Assembly: GCA_021029095.1 (NCBI GenBank)
Contig: JAJOHG010000317.1
Location: 1-29,593, forward strand
DNA: 29,593 nt
Reading direction: 5' to 3'
Source of the DNA: Phellopilus nigrolimitatus
Lineage: Eukaryota > Basidiomycota > Agaricomycetes > Hymenochaetales > Hymenochaetaceae
The notes under the pieces are model-generated. The model was not told the DNA's origin. It worked only from the letters and a program-made list of their open reading frames with translations, and made no database searches. Shown here piece by piece: positions 8,820-19,157 of the stretch (its first letter is position 1; every line of letters begins with the position of its first letter). The position numbers were made by a program, and so were the translations under genes.

Positions 8820-10003
8820 ATGACATCCATGCGGAGATTCACCTCTCTGGGCAGCGACGCCGAGACAGAATCTGTGCATTCCACCGACGAAGCTCAAGTG
8901 ACCGACGACCGTGCTACGGCGCGCTCCGCACCTTCCACGACCCTGCCGACTTCTCCTCAAAGAGATTTCCTGAGTTACTTCCATCCAACGACCATAGCTG
9001 AGGTGCGTGCATCTAACGACTACGCTGTCGACCTCAATTGACCTGTGGTCTTGTGTAGGTCGAAAGGCTAAAAGCGTTAGATGCTAGTGCCTCCTCTTCT
9101 ACCGGCGTGGCGCCCAAACCGCCCAGGGGCAAAATCGACTTCAAAACATATGCAGAAGTCTATGGAGAAATTTCGCCACAGAAGCAAGAGGAGACAGACC
9201 GTTTGTTTGGGAAAGGCTACTTCACCGCCTTCGAAGAGGCACCAGAGCCTGTCCTCCCGCGGAAGAAGCCCCAGCGTCTGTCCTCTACTCCTTCTCTCCT
9301 TTCTCTTTCTTTTTCGCTTTCGGATCTCTTTCGCTCAAGCCACGGCATCCGCAAGAGCTCTGGCAACCCCTCTGAACCCATGTTTACTGCCTCTGGCAAT
9401 CACCCCTATGTCGCATCTAAGGGCACCTTTCTGGGTGTACGCCTGAGAGCGAAACCTCAGCGGCTCGCCTCCTCGGAGCCGCAAGACAACGAAGCTCCCG
9501 GCCGCCCTCGTGCACGCACCTCGCGGGTATCCAAAGCCAAACCCGCCAAAACATCTTCATCGCCGAAATCGCCCAGTGCTACCCATGCGAATCGCGTTAG
9601 ACGTACTGGTGCGAAGGCCGGACCAACGAAGACCAGTATCACTGGCAGCAAAAAACGCAGTCTTGAGGACGTTCCTGACTTAGACAAGCCGGCAAAGATG
9701 CGCAAGAACAACAACGGCGTCGCCGCCCCAGCTCAACCGTCCTCGACGCAAGCCACGCAAGCCGTCACAAAGCCGCTCACACGCGAACAGCTGATGGGTA
9801 TTGACTGGATAAGGAATAGCAAAGGCAGATTGTATAAGCTTGACCCGCCGCGTGACAGTACCACGTTTCCCAGCGCGAACGTGGATAACACTAACGAAGC
9901 TCCTCGCGAGGCGCTCAGGCGCTCGCCTCGGAATCTCAGCGACGTGAAAGATGGCAAGGGGAAATCCCGCTCGCGCAGCAAGCGCGACGGGCGCAAGCAC
10001 TAG
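8820..10003 (+). CDS. Hypothetical Ser/basic-rich protein with a PIP-box-like motif, 375 residues
   Basis: Not recognised. Exons are 8820-9002 and 9059-10003 (56-nt intron, GTGCGT...TAG), stop TAG. The protein is Ser/Thr-rich and mostly disordered, with basic patches such as SKKRSLEDVPDLDKPAKMRK and a basic C-terminus (KGKSRSRSKRDGRKH), suggesting a nuclear protein. Near residue 48, QRDFLSYF resembles the PCNA-interacting pattern (Gln, then a hydrophobic residue at +3 and two aromatics at +6/+7), although +3 is Phe rather than Ile/Leu/Met. Less disordered patches are KIDFKTYAEVYGEISPQKQE and REQLMGIDWIRNSKGRLYKL. The upstream MCB-like and E-box sites would suit a replication-linked gene, but that link is inference. 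A 5'-UTR intron precedes the start. Confidence 0.65.
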
Positions 10004-10757
10004 GACTTTTATGGGATTTGAGCCGCCGCACGCACCTTGTTATGCCCCTGGTGTACGCCTCTTACTGATCGTTCTCCTCCGCCGTCACCGTGCCTTGCGA
10101 AAGCCGTACGACCTGCGCGAGTACATATTGGTATGCATCGAACAGTCCGCTCATCAGGTGCCATCGGGGGTATCATAGACGAGATGATGGGCAGATGGTA
10201 CGGCGAGAAATTACATGCTCCGACATTCATGCTTTTTATCCTTTCTCTCTTATCTTCTCATCTCCTTCTTTCCCGAACTTTCTAGTTATATCGGTTTTTC
10301 CCGTTTGTTGGCGTTTTTTGGCATCGAGTCCACTTTCAGTACCTTTCTCACTTCTTTCTGATTCCTTCACACTTCTCTTTCCCACTTGTTCTACTGTTTA
10401 TATAATTTACGCTCGTGTAAATTTTCACTTCACTATCCAATTAGATTTCTGACATGCATAGCGATTGAACTGGCGGTCTTAAGAGGCCTCAAGAGTCCGG
10501 AAACTGCTTGAATACTAAATGCATTCGAGCCCTACAATTACTGAGTCAGCTACCGCCTTTTCACGGCTTTCTGAATGCGCAAACCGAATCCCCCAGTAGA
10601 TGCATCAGGGAAACGTCGACGGTCAAAACCATGTTTCGTACAGTGTACAGTAAGTAACCTCCTATGAACTTCCCCCGTTACAAAAAAAATACTGTAAATA
10701 TTACTGTCTATTCTAGTGCAAACAATAATACGGCAGACGAGCCGCAAAATACAAAGT
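10004..10757. other. Intergenic region between convergent genes
   Basis: 3' flanks of the 8820 gene and the MFS gene. It has a pyrimidine-rich stretch on the plus strand (about 10230-10400). Intron-like signals on the plus strand (GTAAGT at 10650, TTCTAG at 10716) have no coding exon around them. Nothing else is supported. Confidence 0.45.
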
Positions 10758-12448
10758 TTATCCCGTCTTTGCTTTCAGCTCACGCCAGAGAGTCAAGAAC
10801 ATGATTGCCCCAATGCCAATAATCGCGATTTCGAGACCAAGGTAATTCAGCATACCGACCTTGACACCACTTCCTCCCCAGACGGCACCTGTGACTCTGC
10901 CGAGGTAATTGCTGTATTGAATAGCTGCGCGAAAAATGTTAGAAGATATTCACCATGGACCAGTTATTAGGACTGACCGAGACTCGTCCGGCCGTTCCAT
11001 GACGCCGGAAGCTGCTTGCTGAGAAGGCTGAGCGTACACGTGCTTGCGAGGTTGAATCCGAGCGCAACGAGAAACCAGCAGGCGAAGAATGCGCCGTAGG
11101 AAAGTACACCAGTCCCGGGCTGCGTGTGCAGCAGGGCAAGAGCAGTTAGGAGCCCCGCGAGTCCTAGCCCCGCACCAAGGGCAAGGATGTGTCGGTCCTG
11201 CGTGCGTCGCGCGAGCAGCAGGTTGAGGAAGAGGAAGGGGAAGATGGCGGCGCCGCCCAGCGCGATGAAGTTCCCTGATGCGAAGGGCGACCAGTGAAAT
11301 GGGGAGAGCGGGTAAGCGCGTGGTAAGAACTTGAGAGAGATTGGGGCTGCATGAGCGATCGTGGAGGAGGAGGACGACGAGGCGAAAACGGGAATGTTTG
11401 ACTCCCAGGCCCCAAGGATGAAAAAGCAGGTCATGGCGAACCAGCACATTGTCGAGACAACACCCCACTGACGGGCCGAAAGGTGCGTTCCGGCAGACTG
11501 CGTGGGCGCAGGCAGAGGCAAACTTGTCATTTCCATGCTCTGGCTCTGTGAAGAATTTTCTCTTGGGACGTCTTCAAAGAATACCGCGCACACAGCCCAG
11601 AAGATCAACCAAACACCAGCCATGACCCACCCAGGGCCTGTGTAGCCATTGAACAGCAGGCTGTCGAATCCGACTTTGTAAAGCAGGCCGCCGAAAAAAG
11701 GGCCGGCGCTCATGCCGATCCCTTGCCCAAGGACAAGCCAGCCGGCAAGTGTCGTGCGCCTGCGGATCCCGACAATGCGTGGATCAGTGCAGTAGCGTTT
11801 GGTGTATAAAAATCCTATAAAACCGATTCCTTGCACCATGCGTCCCAGAAGGATGAGGTAGAGAAAGTTGGCTTTGTAAGCCAGGCCGTACAATATCGAA
11901 CCGAGGGCCATCGAACCGCACGAAATATGCAGGGGTAATTTGTATTGTCCTGCGTATGAAATTTGTTTGTCTTGGGATCGTTTCTGGTTCCGCAGTTCGC
12001 TCACCTCTGTCGATTCTCATGAGAGGGATAAGCATAAAGCCAGAGACTGCAGTGGGTATGCCAATGACTAAACCTGAAAAAGTAGCTGTGCCGCCTAAAT
12101 GTTCGGCGTACGCAGAGGAAGATGATACAATCGAGAAAAATGATATCTAACGTGAATATTTCATGTATGACAAGATTAAGATTTTAATGCATATCATAAT
12201 AAAGCAAGACTCGCCTGTAAAAGAACATTTTGTAGAATCATGAAAGCCAGAGAAGGTCCGGTTTTGAGCTTGAAGTCATCGTCGTTCACTGTCAGGAGAT
12301 TGCTAGAGCTATTCGAATTGTCGTTCTCTGTTTCTCCGACAGAAATGTCAACCGTCTGGCCTTTCTTTGGCCAAAGCGCTTCGCGAAGGTGATGGACAGG
12401 CCGGAAGCTGAGCACACTTGCGGGGCTGGTCAGAGCAGGCGAGCTCAT
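10758..12448 (-). CDS. Major facilitator superfamily transporter with antiporter motif C, 504 residues
   Basis: Exons: 12448-12215, 12146-12005, 11949-10978, 10924-10758. A polytopic membrane transporter of the MFS_1 type; substrate unknown. A hydrophilic N-terminus of about 60 residues precedes the first helix (LAFMILQNVLLQ...). The loop between helices has YTKRYCTDPRIVGIRRRTTL. The next helix carries a perfect motif C, GWLVLGQGIGMSAGPFFGG (residues 195-213), typical of proton-coupled antiporters. A Ser/acidic cytoplasmic linker separates the two halves, and the last helix reads IAIIGIGAIMFLTLW. Intron 1 (12214-12147) needs a GC donor, CAG then GCGAGT; no GT donor keeps the frame. Conserved-looking residues flank every junction. 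It could belong to the MFSD8/PHT5-like fungal group, but I cannot confirm this. Confidence 0.85.
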
Positions 12449-13680
12449 CTTGGTTCAGATCGATTCAGAACGAGCCAAGGGAAAAGACAATGGCCTTCGC
12501 GGGCTGCATCATATACATACAAATGTTGCAGCTGCGGTCCGCCGAAGCCCGGTTTCGAGTCATCAGAACAGGCGCTAGATGCGATTAGCGAAGTACCGGC
12601 GATCACTCAAGGCAAGCTCTTATGTAAAAATCGTTTATTAGAGAGTTCTGTACTACTGCGTCATTGAGACTACGTGTGCTATCAAGCATCCGTATCTCAT
12701 AGGTCGAAGGCTAAGCGAGGCACCAACCGTAAAACGAGTAGCCGAGGCCCGACCTCCGACAAGACACCACTCGCTGCGCTCGCAAAAAAATAATCACAGA
12801 ATTAGAATCCGAACCAGGATCCCAGAGTTCATCGAATTGCCGCCTCCAAAGACGAGAAAAAAAGAGGCCCTCACGCGACATGAGATGTTATTCGGAAGAT
12901 TGGCGGACTAGCATTGCACGCAATCCTACGACTGCCTATTAGCCAGCAGCAGAGGGCTCTGGCCTGAAAGGCGAAAGCTGGTCGTTACTCGAGAATAGAT
13001 ATTCGTATCCAAACGTGGGTTTCGTGATATGGAGGCTGCTACTTGCAATCAAGTATGAATTGGTTGATTTTGCCGTGATGTAAACAAGAAGTCTCGTGTT
13101 GGGTGGGAGGCTTTCCTGTTTGCATTTTCTAAAGAGACAGATTCTGTCGAAGAGTACCTCGGAGCTTGGTACCTAGAACAAGTCGCTTCATTCCTTGTAC
13201 CTTTGCTGGCACCCGGGCTTTGAGCAGTATGGTGGCGTACATGATCAGCAGCCGCCAGGACTCCGTTTTTTATTTTTTTATTTTTTTGACAAAACGATCA
13301 TTGTAACTAACGGACGTTTAAGGTCCTTAGGTACTATAAGCTTTGGAGTCTCCGAAGTCAAGACCAGGATCTCACTCACATTTCTTATAAGTACCATTCG
13401 TCCTGGACACAACCGAAGGCTTCGATCTTCCGCCTTGTTGATTTGGACTCGATTTTCGAACACGGCATTCAGAATTTCGAGATTTGTGACGATTCTCCGT
13501 CAGTCTGAAACAGCTCTATCCCACGCACAAAACTTATGGAACTCGAGTGATTAACACCGCAGGTGTTCGTGTTAGTATGTACGAGGGGCTGAGCGGCGTT
13601 TTGAAGAAGTGCGGGGAGCCTCCGCCGGTCATTTGTGTTGCCGCTTCCTTCCGGCTTCGTCGCATATGCTCTGCTTCGCT
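12449..13680. other. Gene-free stretch upstream of the MFS gene
   Basis: This 1.2-kb region holds the MFS promoter and the 3' flank of the small cysteine-rich gene. A T-rich run lies at 13268-13287. Short open frames on the minus strand (13278-13463, 13469-13684) have no domain or splice support. No tRNA, repeat family or transposon end is visible. Confidence 0.45.
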
Positions 13681-14008
13681 TCATGTTGTGCCGTCTACCG
13701 CCGTCGACGGCTGAGGCGCCGGCTGGGGCTGCGTAGAGCGGATAAGGGGCTCATGCTCTGAGCTTAAAGCACCCAGTTGACTGGACTTCCCGCACGAACA
13801 TGGGCAATATGAACACTCCGGGAACCCAGTACATGCGCATTGCGTGCAACTATGTCCTGCGAGCGTTTAGAGTCTTTAAAAAAATGTTATTTAATTGTTA
13901 TCAGCTATGTTACTCACGGAGCGACATGAAGTCGTAACAAAAACCGGCGGAAACCTCCATGCATGCGAGCACGAAAATGGAGAACACTTCACTCATCGGG
14001 TTAGACAT
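13681..14008 (-). CDS. Small cysteine-rich protein, 88 residues, two exons
   Basis: Exons are 14008-13918 and 13856-13681, joined by a 61-nt intron (GTGAGT...TCGCAG) in phase 1. The first exon encodes MSNPMSEVFSIFVLACMEVS and then AGFCYDFMSL, a mildly hydrophobic stretch that could be membrane-associated. The second opens with a dense cysteine block, CTQCACTGFPECSYCPCSC, spaced C-x2-C-x-C-x5-C-x2-C-x-C-x-C. It ends in a Pro/Gln-rich tail (EHEPLIRSTQPQPAPQ). No signal-peptide cleavage site is evident. The cysteine pattern could bind metal or be lipid-modified; I do not recognise the family. The gene is too short and too split to appear as a single long open frame. It lies head-to-head with the FHA gene, 116 bases between start codons. 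Confidence 0.68.
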
Positions 14009-14124
14009 TGCAGTTAGATTGTGTTTGCGTTGTTGTCGTTGTGAACGACATGCGCCACATCCACTGAGTATGACTCGAATAGATCAGCGCGTCCGAAGCA
14101 GCTTATGTAACCGTATTGTCATTA
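14009..14124. promoter_or_regulatory. Short bidirectional promoter region
   Basis: Only 116 bases separate the start of the small cysteine-rich gene (minus) from that of the FHA gene (plus). If both models are right, the two share this space for both promoters and leaders. No TATA box is obvious. Confidence 0.4.
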
Positions 14125-17100
14125 ATGGCCTCGTTACTGCGTGCCGGTGGCGAGAGCGCCCTTGCATTGACCACGACGTCCTCGACGCCGTCATTGAGTA
14201 ACAAGAAACACACCATGAGTGCCATCGCGCACATTTCCCGTCCCACGTCGGGCATCGCTCCCATCGAGCTCAGCAACATCGAAGACGATGACGAGCAAGA
14301 CCGCGGCGCAGCGATAGGTCTCTAATCCCGCTTTATTACTCTGTCGTAATAGGGGACGGGTGCTGATTCGTGAGCAGGCGTCGCGCTCTCGTGCGACGAT
14401 ATGTCTGGCGCCGGCGACGAGCTCAGGCTCTACAGCTTCTACAAGACACAGCACAAGGCTATCGACCTCGTCCGCGCGACCGTGATCAAACCCGCCACCA
14501 TTTCTGCGGCAGCGGCAGTCGCCCTCGGAGGCACCGTGCGCGCAACGTTCAGCAGTCCTGTCATGAGCAGACGGCATGCGCACATTGCATTCTCGGAAAA
14601 TGGCTTGGTGAGTCCTGCTTTCTCGTCGTGATCGCAGTCAGGCGCTCACTCACTTATCATCGATGTCTCGCCACATCCTGATGCCGAATATACTGCTCTA
14701 GATAACCATCTCGGACACTGGCTCTCTCCATGGGACGTATATCCAGACGTCCTCCGGCACCCTTGCCAAGCTCACTCCGCACAGGCCGTACGTGCTGCAC
14801 AGTGGCAACGTCGTGCTCCTTGGCAAGTCCGTGTACAGAGACGATAGAGTGCGTATATGCACCTTCCTTTTGTTCCTTCTCTATTTTCGCACTCTTCACT
14901 AACAATCACATATCTATTCATTGCTTATCCATACTTGCAACCACGACGTGCAGTACTGGAAGCCCGTCATTGTGCGTGTGACGATCCTGCACGCCGAATC
15001 CGGGCTATCTGCATCGCCGGCACTCGGCCCGTCCACTCCGCCGCCCGACGCACAGCGCACTCCGAATCGTTATGGAATGTACGTCGGTTCGGCGGGGGTT
15101 TCGTCCTTTGACGGAGACGAAGACGTGGACTCCATGTCTTTGTCCTCCGAAGGCGACGATAGCGAGGACATAAGTTCAGATTCCTCGCAGCGTCTCCCGT
15201 CGTCTTCGCCAGCTACCTCGCCCATTCACCCTCTGAAACTGGGTTTAGGGCTGCCCCCTTGCACGAGTGGGAGTGGAAGTGACGCCACTAGTGAGAATAA
15301 CGATGCCGTTGCCGCCAACGTCACCTCGACGACAACCGACGGGAACTTCAGCAGCTCCTCACTACGCGCGATCCTACCCTTTCCCTTCAATTTCTCGCTT
15401 AGCAGGTTTTCGGGTTTGGGAACGGGAACGGAAACAGAAATCGCTCCGGGTCCTCTCCATCAGCTTCCTCGTCCGCAGTTGCCTTTCTCGCAGTTTCCGT
15501 TGCTCCGCCCGCTTCCATCTCTACGCGACCTTGGCTTCTTTGGCGCCGCCGTAGGGCGCGGTCTCAACCGGAGCCTCAGTCACAGTCAGAATGACGATGC
15601 AAACACAGATGCATATATTGGCACGCGTAAGGTTGAGAACGAAAGCGGGAACGCCGAGCAGAAGTTGAATGAGAATGAGAACGAAGTTCAGAATGAGCCC
15701 CACTCGGCGTATCCCTTCTCACCCGTCTCGGAGTCAGATCTTGCGCACCATCCGTACGCGTATGCATCTCCCCCGTCGTTCCCAGAAAACCAGCTCGGGC
15801 TTGCCGACGCGGAGCTGCGCTTCGTTGATGATGGCGAGGACGACCACGATGAAGACGTGCTCGGATATGACGGTCGTAATTACAAGCGTGAAGGTTCGTC
15901 CGCGTCCTGCGACGTCGACCATGATGAGCACGAATATGAAAGCAGCAATGAAGACGCTGCAGTCGCCGTGGTCAGCCTTAAGCTCAAGCAACACAGGAAC
16001 GTGCGCGGTCGTTCCAGTATCATTCGTACTGAGGACATCGACGACGCCGAGGAGGCGCCGATGGAAATCTCCCCGAGCCCTAGCCGCGATGCGAGCCCAA
16101 GTCCCCGCGCACAGCATGCACGCGTCGTGATTGATGTCGACGAGATAGACAGTCAAGAAGATGAGGAACTGGCGCGCCCAGCCATGGTAGGCGCATGGCC
16201 ATCCGAGCCCGAGCCCGAGCGTTCTCTCGGAAGATCGAAATCCGGGGAGCGTTGGCCCTCGCGCATACAGGAAAGCATTTCGCGGCATAATGCGCGCATG
16301 TTGGACTTCTTGAAGGCGCAGCAGAGCACGTCTGCATCTTCTTCCGCTCCTGGCATCGCCTCTACGTCAATGTTGCTTCCTGTCTCCGCAGCTGCACAGA
16401 ATGCCGTCGACTTTGATGAGTTGCATGCCGCATTAGACGATGGCGCGCGGGAAGAGCTGCAAGGCATGCGTGAAGGTTAGTGGCTCTTTTGTCCATGTCC
16501 AATCCCATTTCTATTCGAGATTTCCTATTCAATTTCTTTTTTTTATGGAAAGAATATGCGTCGCAGACGAAGCTGATACATAACCTTCTTTCATTCTTTA
16601 ACATTCGTCGCCGTCTAAATACCCGCCCTCTTACTAATACTATGGTGTACACAGAGATGCGCCGTCTTTCGGCTCTTATGGAGGACGTCATCGCGAAGAT
16701 CGACACGCATACACCAGGATCCAAGCCTCAGCCACATGTCGAGTTGGAGCACATTGAGCAGGCCGTCCAAACTAACGAGATAGTTGGTAATGATACTGAA
16801 GGTAGGCCTGAGTCCGAGGAGCCCTTATCACGGAAACGTAAACGCGACGACGAGGAGGACAACAACGAAGAGGCGCGCGACCGTCATTTCCTCCTGGCAG
16901 AAAGGGCTATTACTGAGGTTGATGTGGAGGACGTGCGTGTCGTCACTACCGAGTTGCTCCCGGTCCTTATATCAGAGTCGCAGTCAGAGTCGAGTTTACA
17001 GGTTCGCCCTGCGAAACGTATACGTATTGACGCGGGTGGTACTAGCGCTGTCGCGCGGAATGTCGCTGCTGCTGCGGGGTACACGACTCTCGGTGCGGCT

Positions 17101-17133
17101 CTCACGTGGGCGACGCTCGCGTATGCTCTGTAG
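14125..17133 (+). CDS. FHA-domain protein with C-terminal tail anchor, 856 residues
   Basis: Exons: 14125-14317, 14378-14607, 14702-14848, 14954-16475, 16655-17133. The FHA (phosphothreonine-binding) domain spans about residues 90-205: MSRRHAHIAF gives the conserved Ser128/Arg129/His131, followed by TISDTGSLHGTYI and LHSGNVVLLGKSVY. A long acidic, Ser-rich disordered region follows, with a SIM-like VVIDVDEIDSQEDEE. A short helical segment (EEMRRLSALMEDVIAKI) comes next, then two basic patches (SRKRKR, RPAKRIRID). The last 28 residues (from AVARNVAAAAGYTTLG) are hydrophobic to the stop, as in tail-anchored membrane proteins. FHA plus tail anchor recalls Far9/Far10 and SLMAP of STRIPAK complexes, but the classical long coiled coil is not evident, so that is only a suggestion. 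The first ATG was chosen; an in-frame ATG at 14215 is an alternative. Confidence 0.82.
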
Positions 17134-17503
17134 CATATGATGGTTTATGCGTACAGGACCAGAGTGGTCTCATATCCTCGCGGGCAAGGTTTTCTTTTGT
17201 TCACTTCTTATTTCTTTCCTTTTCTTATGGCAGATCGATATAAATTTCTCGGACAGTATTAAGCGTGTAAACCAGCTCCAGATCTACTGGCGCTCAAAGT
17301 GTAATTATATTGGCCTCTGGCCTATACATTTATAGTGTACGACTGTTGTAAGAAGTTTCCAACTTCACAAACGTGTTTGAATACTTGTACAGATGTATAT
17401 GTTGAGCGCGATACTTGTGTTACTTGTATGCATGTCGGACCTTGTGGGAAGAAGCCTTTGAGTATTGAAACTCTGCTCTTTCAATTTTTCCGAAATCACT
17501 CTG
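17134..17503. other. Intergenic region between convergent FHA and kinase genes
   Basis: This stretch holds two facing 3' flanks. It is AT-richer than the FHA gene. No gene or repeat is visible. Confidence 0.5.
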
Positions 17504-19110
17504 TCAGCGATAACCGCTGCGCCTGCGATCCAAAGGCGGTGGTGATTGGGTTGCCTGCCGTCCTAGAGTTTTTCGTCGGACTAACTCCGCTGCAGCAGCC
17601 ATCACAAGCTTTTGTCGCTGAAGTTCAGTAATTCCAAAAGTCCGGGGAGCCGGATTGTACACCATGCGACTTTGTCTGTCTGGATCTGTCGTGATCCACT
17701 ATAAAACCAATTTAAAATAAACATCTGAATATATTAGATCGACGATCCATACCGTATGTCTTAATGCCTCAGCTGCTGAAAAACGTCGTTGTGAATTAGT
17801 TTCATGTATTAAAAGACACTCTTTAACAAAACTCAGAGCTATGGAAAGTGATAAGTGGATAAGACAAGAGTGGCTCTTTTGGAATACGATTACCTCGTCT
17901 GTTATGCCATACTGGGCTTGTGTAATCTATGTTCAGATTTAAAATATCCGATATATTTCGCTTCCGGATAACCGGGTGGACGCTGGAATCAGTAGGCTTG
18001 AATGGATGCTTTCCCACTAATAGCTCATAAGTCATTATACTATTATTGAAAAGCGCAGATGAGATATTAGACATTTGGTACCATATGAGCACATACCCAA
18101 TAGCCCAGCAGTCGACTCTTGTACTCTGATGTTGACCCAGGATGGTTTCTGGCGTCATATACCCAGCTGTTCCTATATTCGCTATATTCGAGCCTGGCGT
18201 GAAATCGACTTTGGCACTATTGTCCATCCAAGTTTAAATCACTAAGTCGGCATGTGCACAAGATATGGCACTTACAGACCGAAATCGATTATCCTCAATG
18301 AATTCTCAGAGCCATCCTGGTACATTATATTTTCAAGTCTGTTTCGAACACACCACTCATTACTTATGAAGTCAAGAAGTATGTAAAATAAGATCAGCAC
18401 TTCAAGTCTCTATGGCAGATGTTCATGGCATGAAGATGTGACACTCCGGCCAATATCTGTCTAAAATCCAGTCAGTAGATTGCACCGTGCAGCATGCTTC
18501 GAGAGTGCTATGTGCTCCAGTACCTTATCGTATTCGCAGCTGCGCGATCAAGATAGCGACGTCTGTCAAGATACCGGTCATATAAACTTCCACCCAAGAG
18601 GAGTGTTGTTGCAATTAGAAATGCGTCGGGCAGTTCGGTTTCGCAATGAAAGTGTAGCTGATTATTGAATCAATGGTGCAAATGTGAAGCACAGCATCAA
18701 TTGCTGAAGCAAAGACCGTGTGAATGATTCTGTATACTTACGAGGTGAAGAGATTCTGGATCGCCCCTGGCATAATCTCGTATCTTCTTCAGTGCTGTGA
18801 CCTCTGTCATGATGGAATTTCTGGTCCTATCATTCATGACATAATTTTTGGTGCTATCTGTCTTCAGGACCACCTTCACATCGACAGGATATGACTCTCT
18901 GGGTCTAGGCTCCCAATCACATTCCTTTTTTTGTTTTGTTTGGAAGGTGGTTGTGAGCTTAACTTCAATAATTACAGTGCAAAAATTCTGATTCACATAC
19001 CCAGACCTGTCCGAAGCTTCCCACTCCGAGAATCCTTTTATAATAAAAGGCCCCGTTTGGGGTAGGGTCGAAGCCTGCGTATTTGGGTGGAACATATTTT
19101 TGAGTTCCAT
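17504..19110 (-). CDS. Divergent CAMK-like Ser/Thr protein kinase; N-terminus unresolved
   Basis: Exons: 19110-18742, 18657-18524, 18460-18401, 18338-18276, 18216-18097, 18039-17894, 17838-17753, 17698-17504; 390 residues from Met at 19110. It should transfer phosphate from ATP to Ser/Thr. Visible landmarks: putative ATP-binding Lys79 (VDVKVV), alpha-C Glu103 (TEVTALKKI), GGSLYDRYLDRR, catalytic loop HRDLKLENIMY (Asp186, Asn191), DFGLAK (Asp206), GTAGYMTPE, DCWAIGIMTYELLVGKHPF, and RRFSAAEALRHTWI closing the C-lobe. A basic tail of about 60 residues follows. I see no canonical glycine-rich loop before Lys79. The C-lobe resembles calcium/calmodulin-type and Rad53-like kinases. The open frame extends past 19110 to an acceptor-like site at 19157, so further 5' exons are likely. 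The gene is visibly AT-richer than its neighbours. Confidence 0.82.
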
Positions 19111-19157
19111 ATCCTGGACGACTTGGATGTCTACATCCCATGTAGTTTCTCGTTTTT

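Noticed and set aside
12680..12860. tRNA-like T-arm string on the minus strand near 12810-12825
   Set aside because: No matching acceptor stem, D-arm or anticodon arm could be folded around it.
13278..13684. Minus-strand short frames downstream of the cysteine-rich gene
   Set aside because: They have no domain, no splice partner and no conserved-looking pattern; they lie in its 3' flank.
17504..19110. Horizontal transfer or pseudogene status for the AT-richer kinase
   Set aside because: All eight exons join with consistent phases and fungal-type introns, and catalytic residues are intact, so composition alone is not enough.
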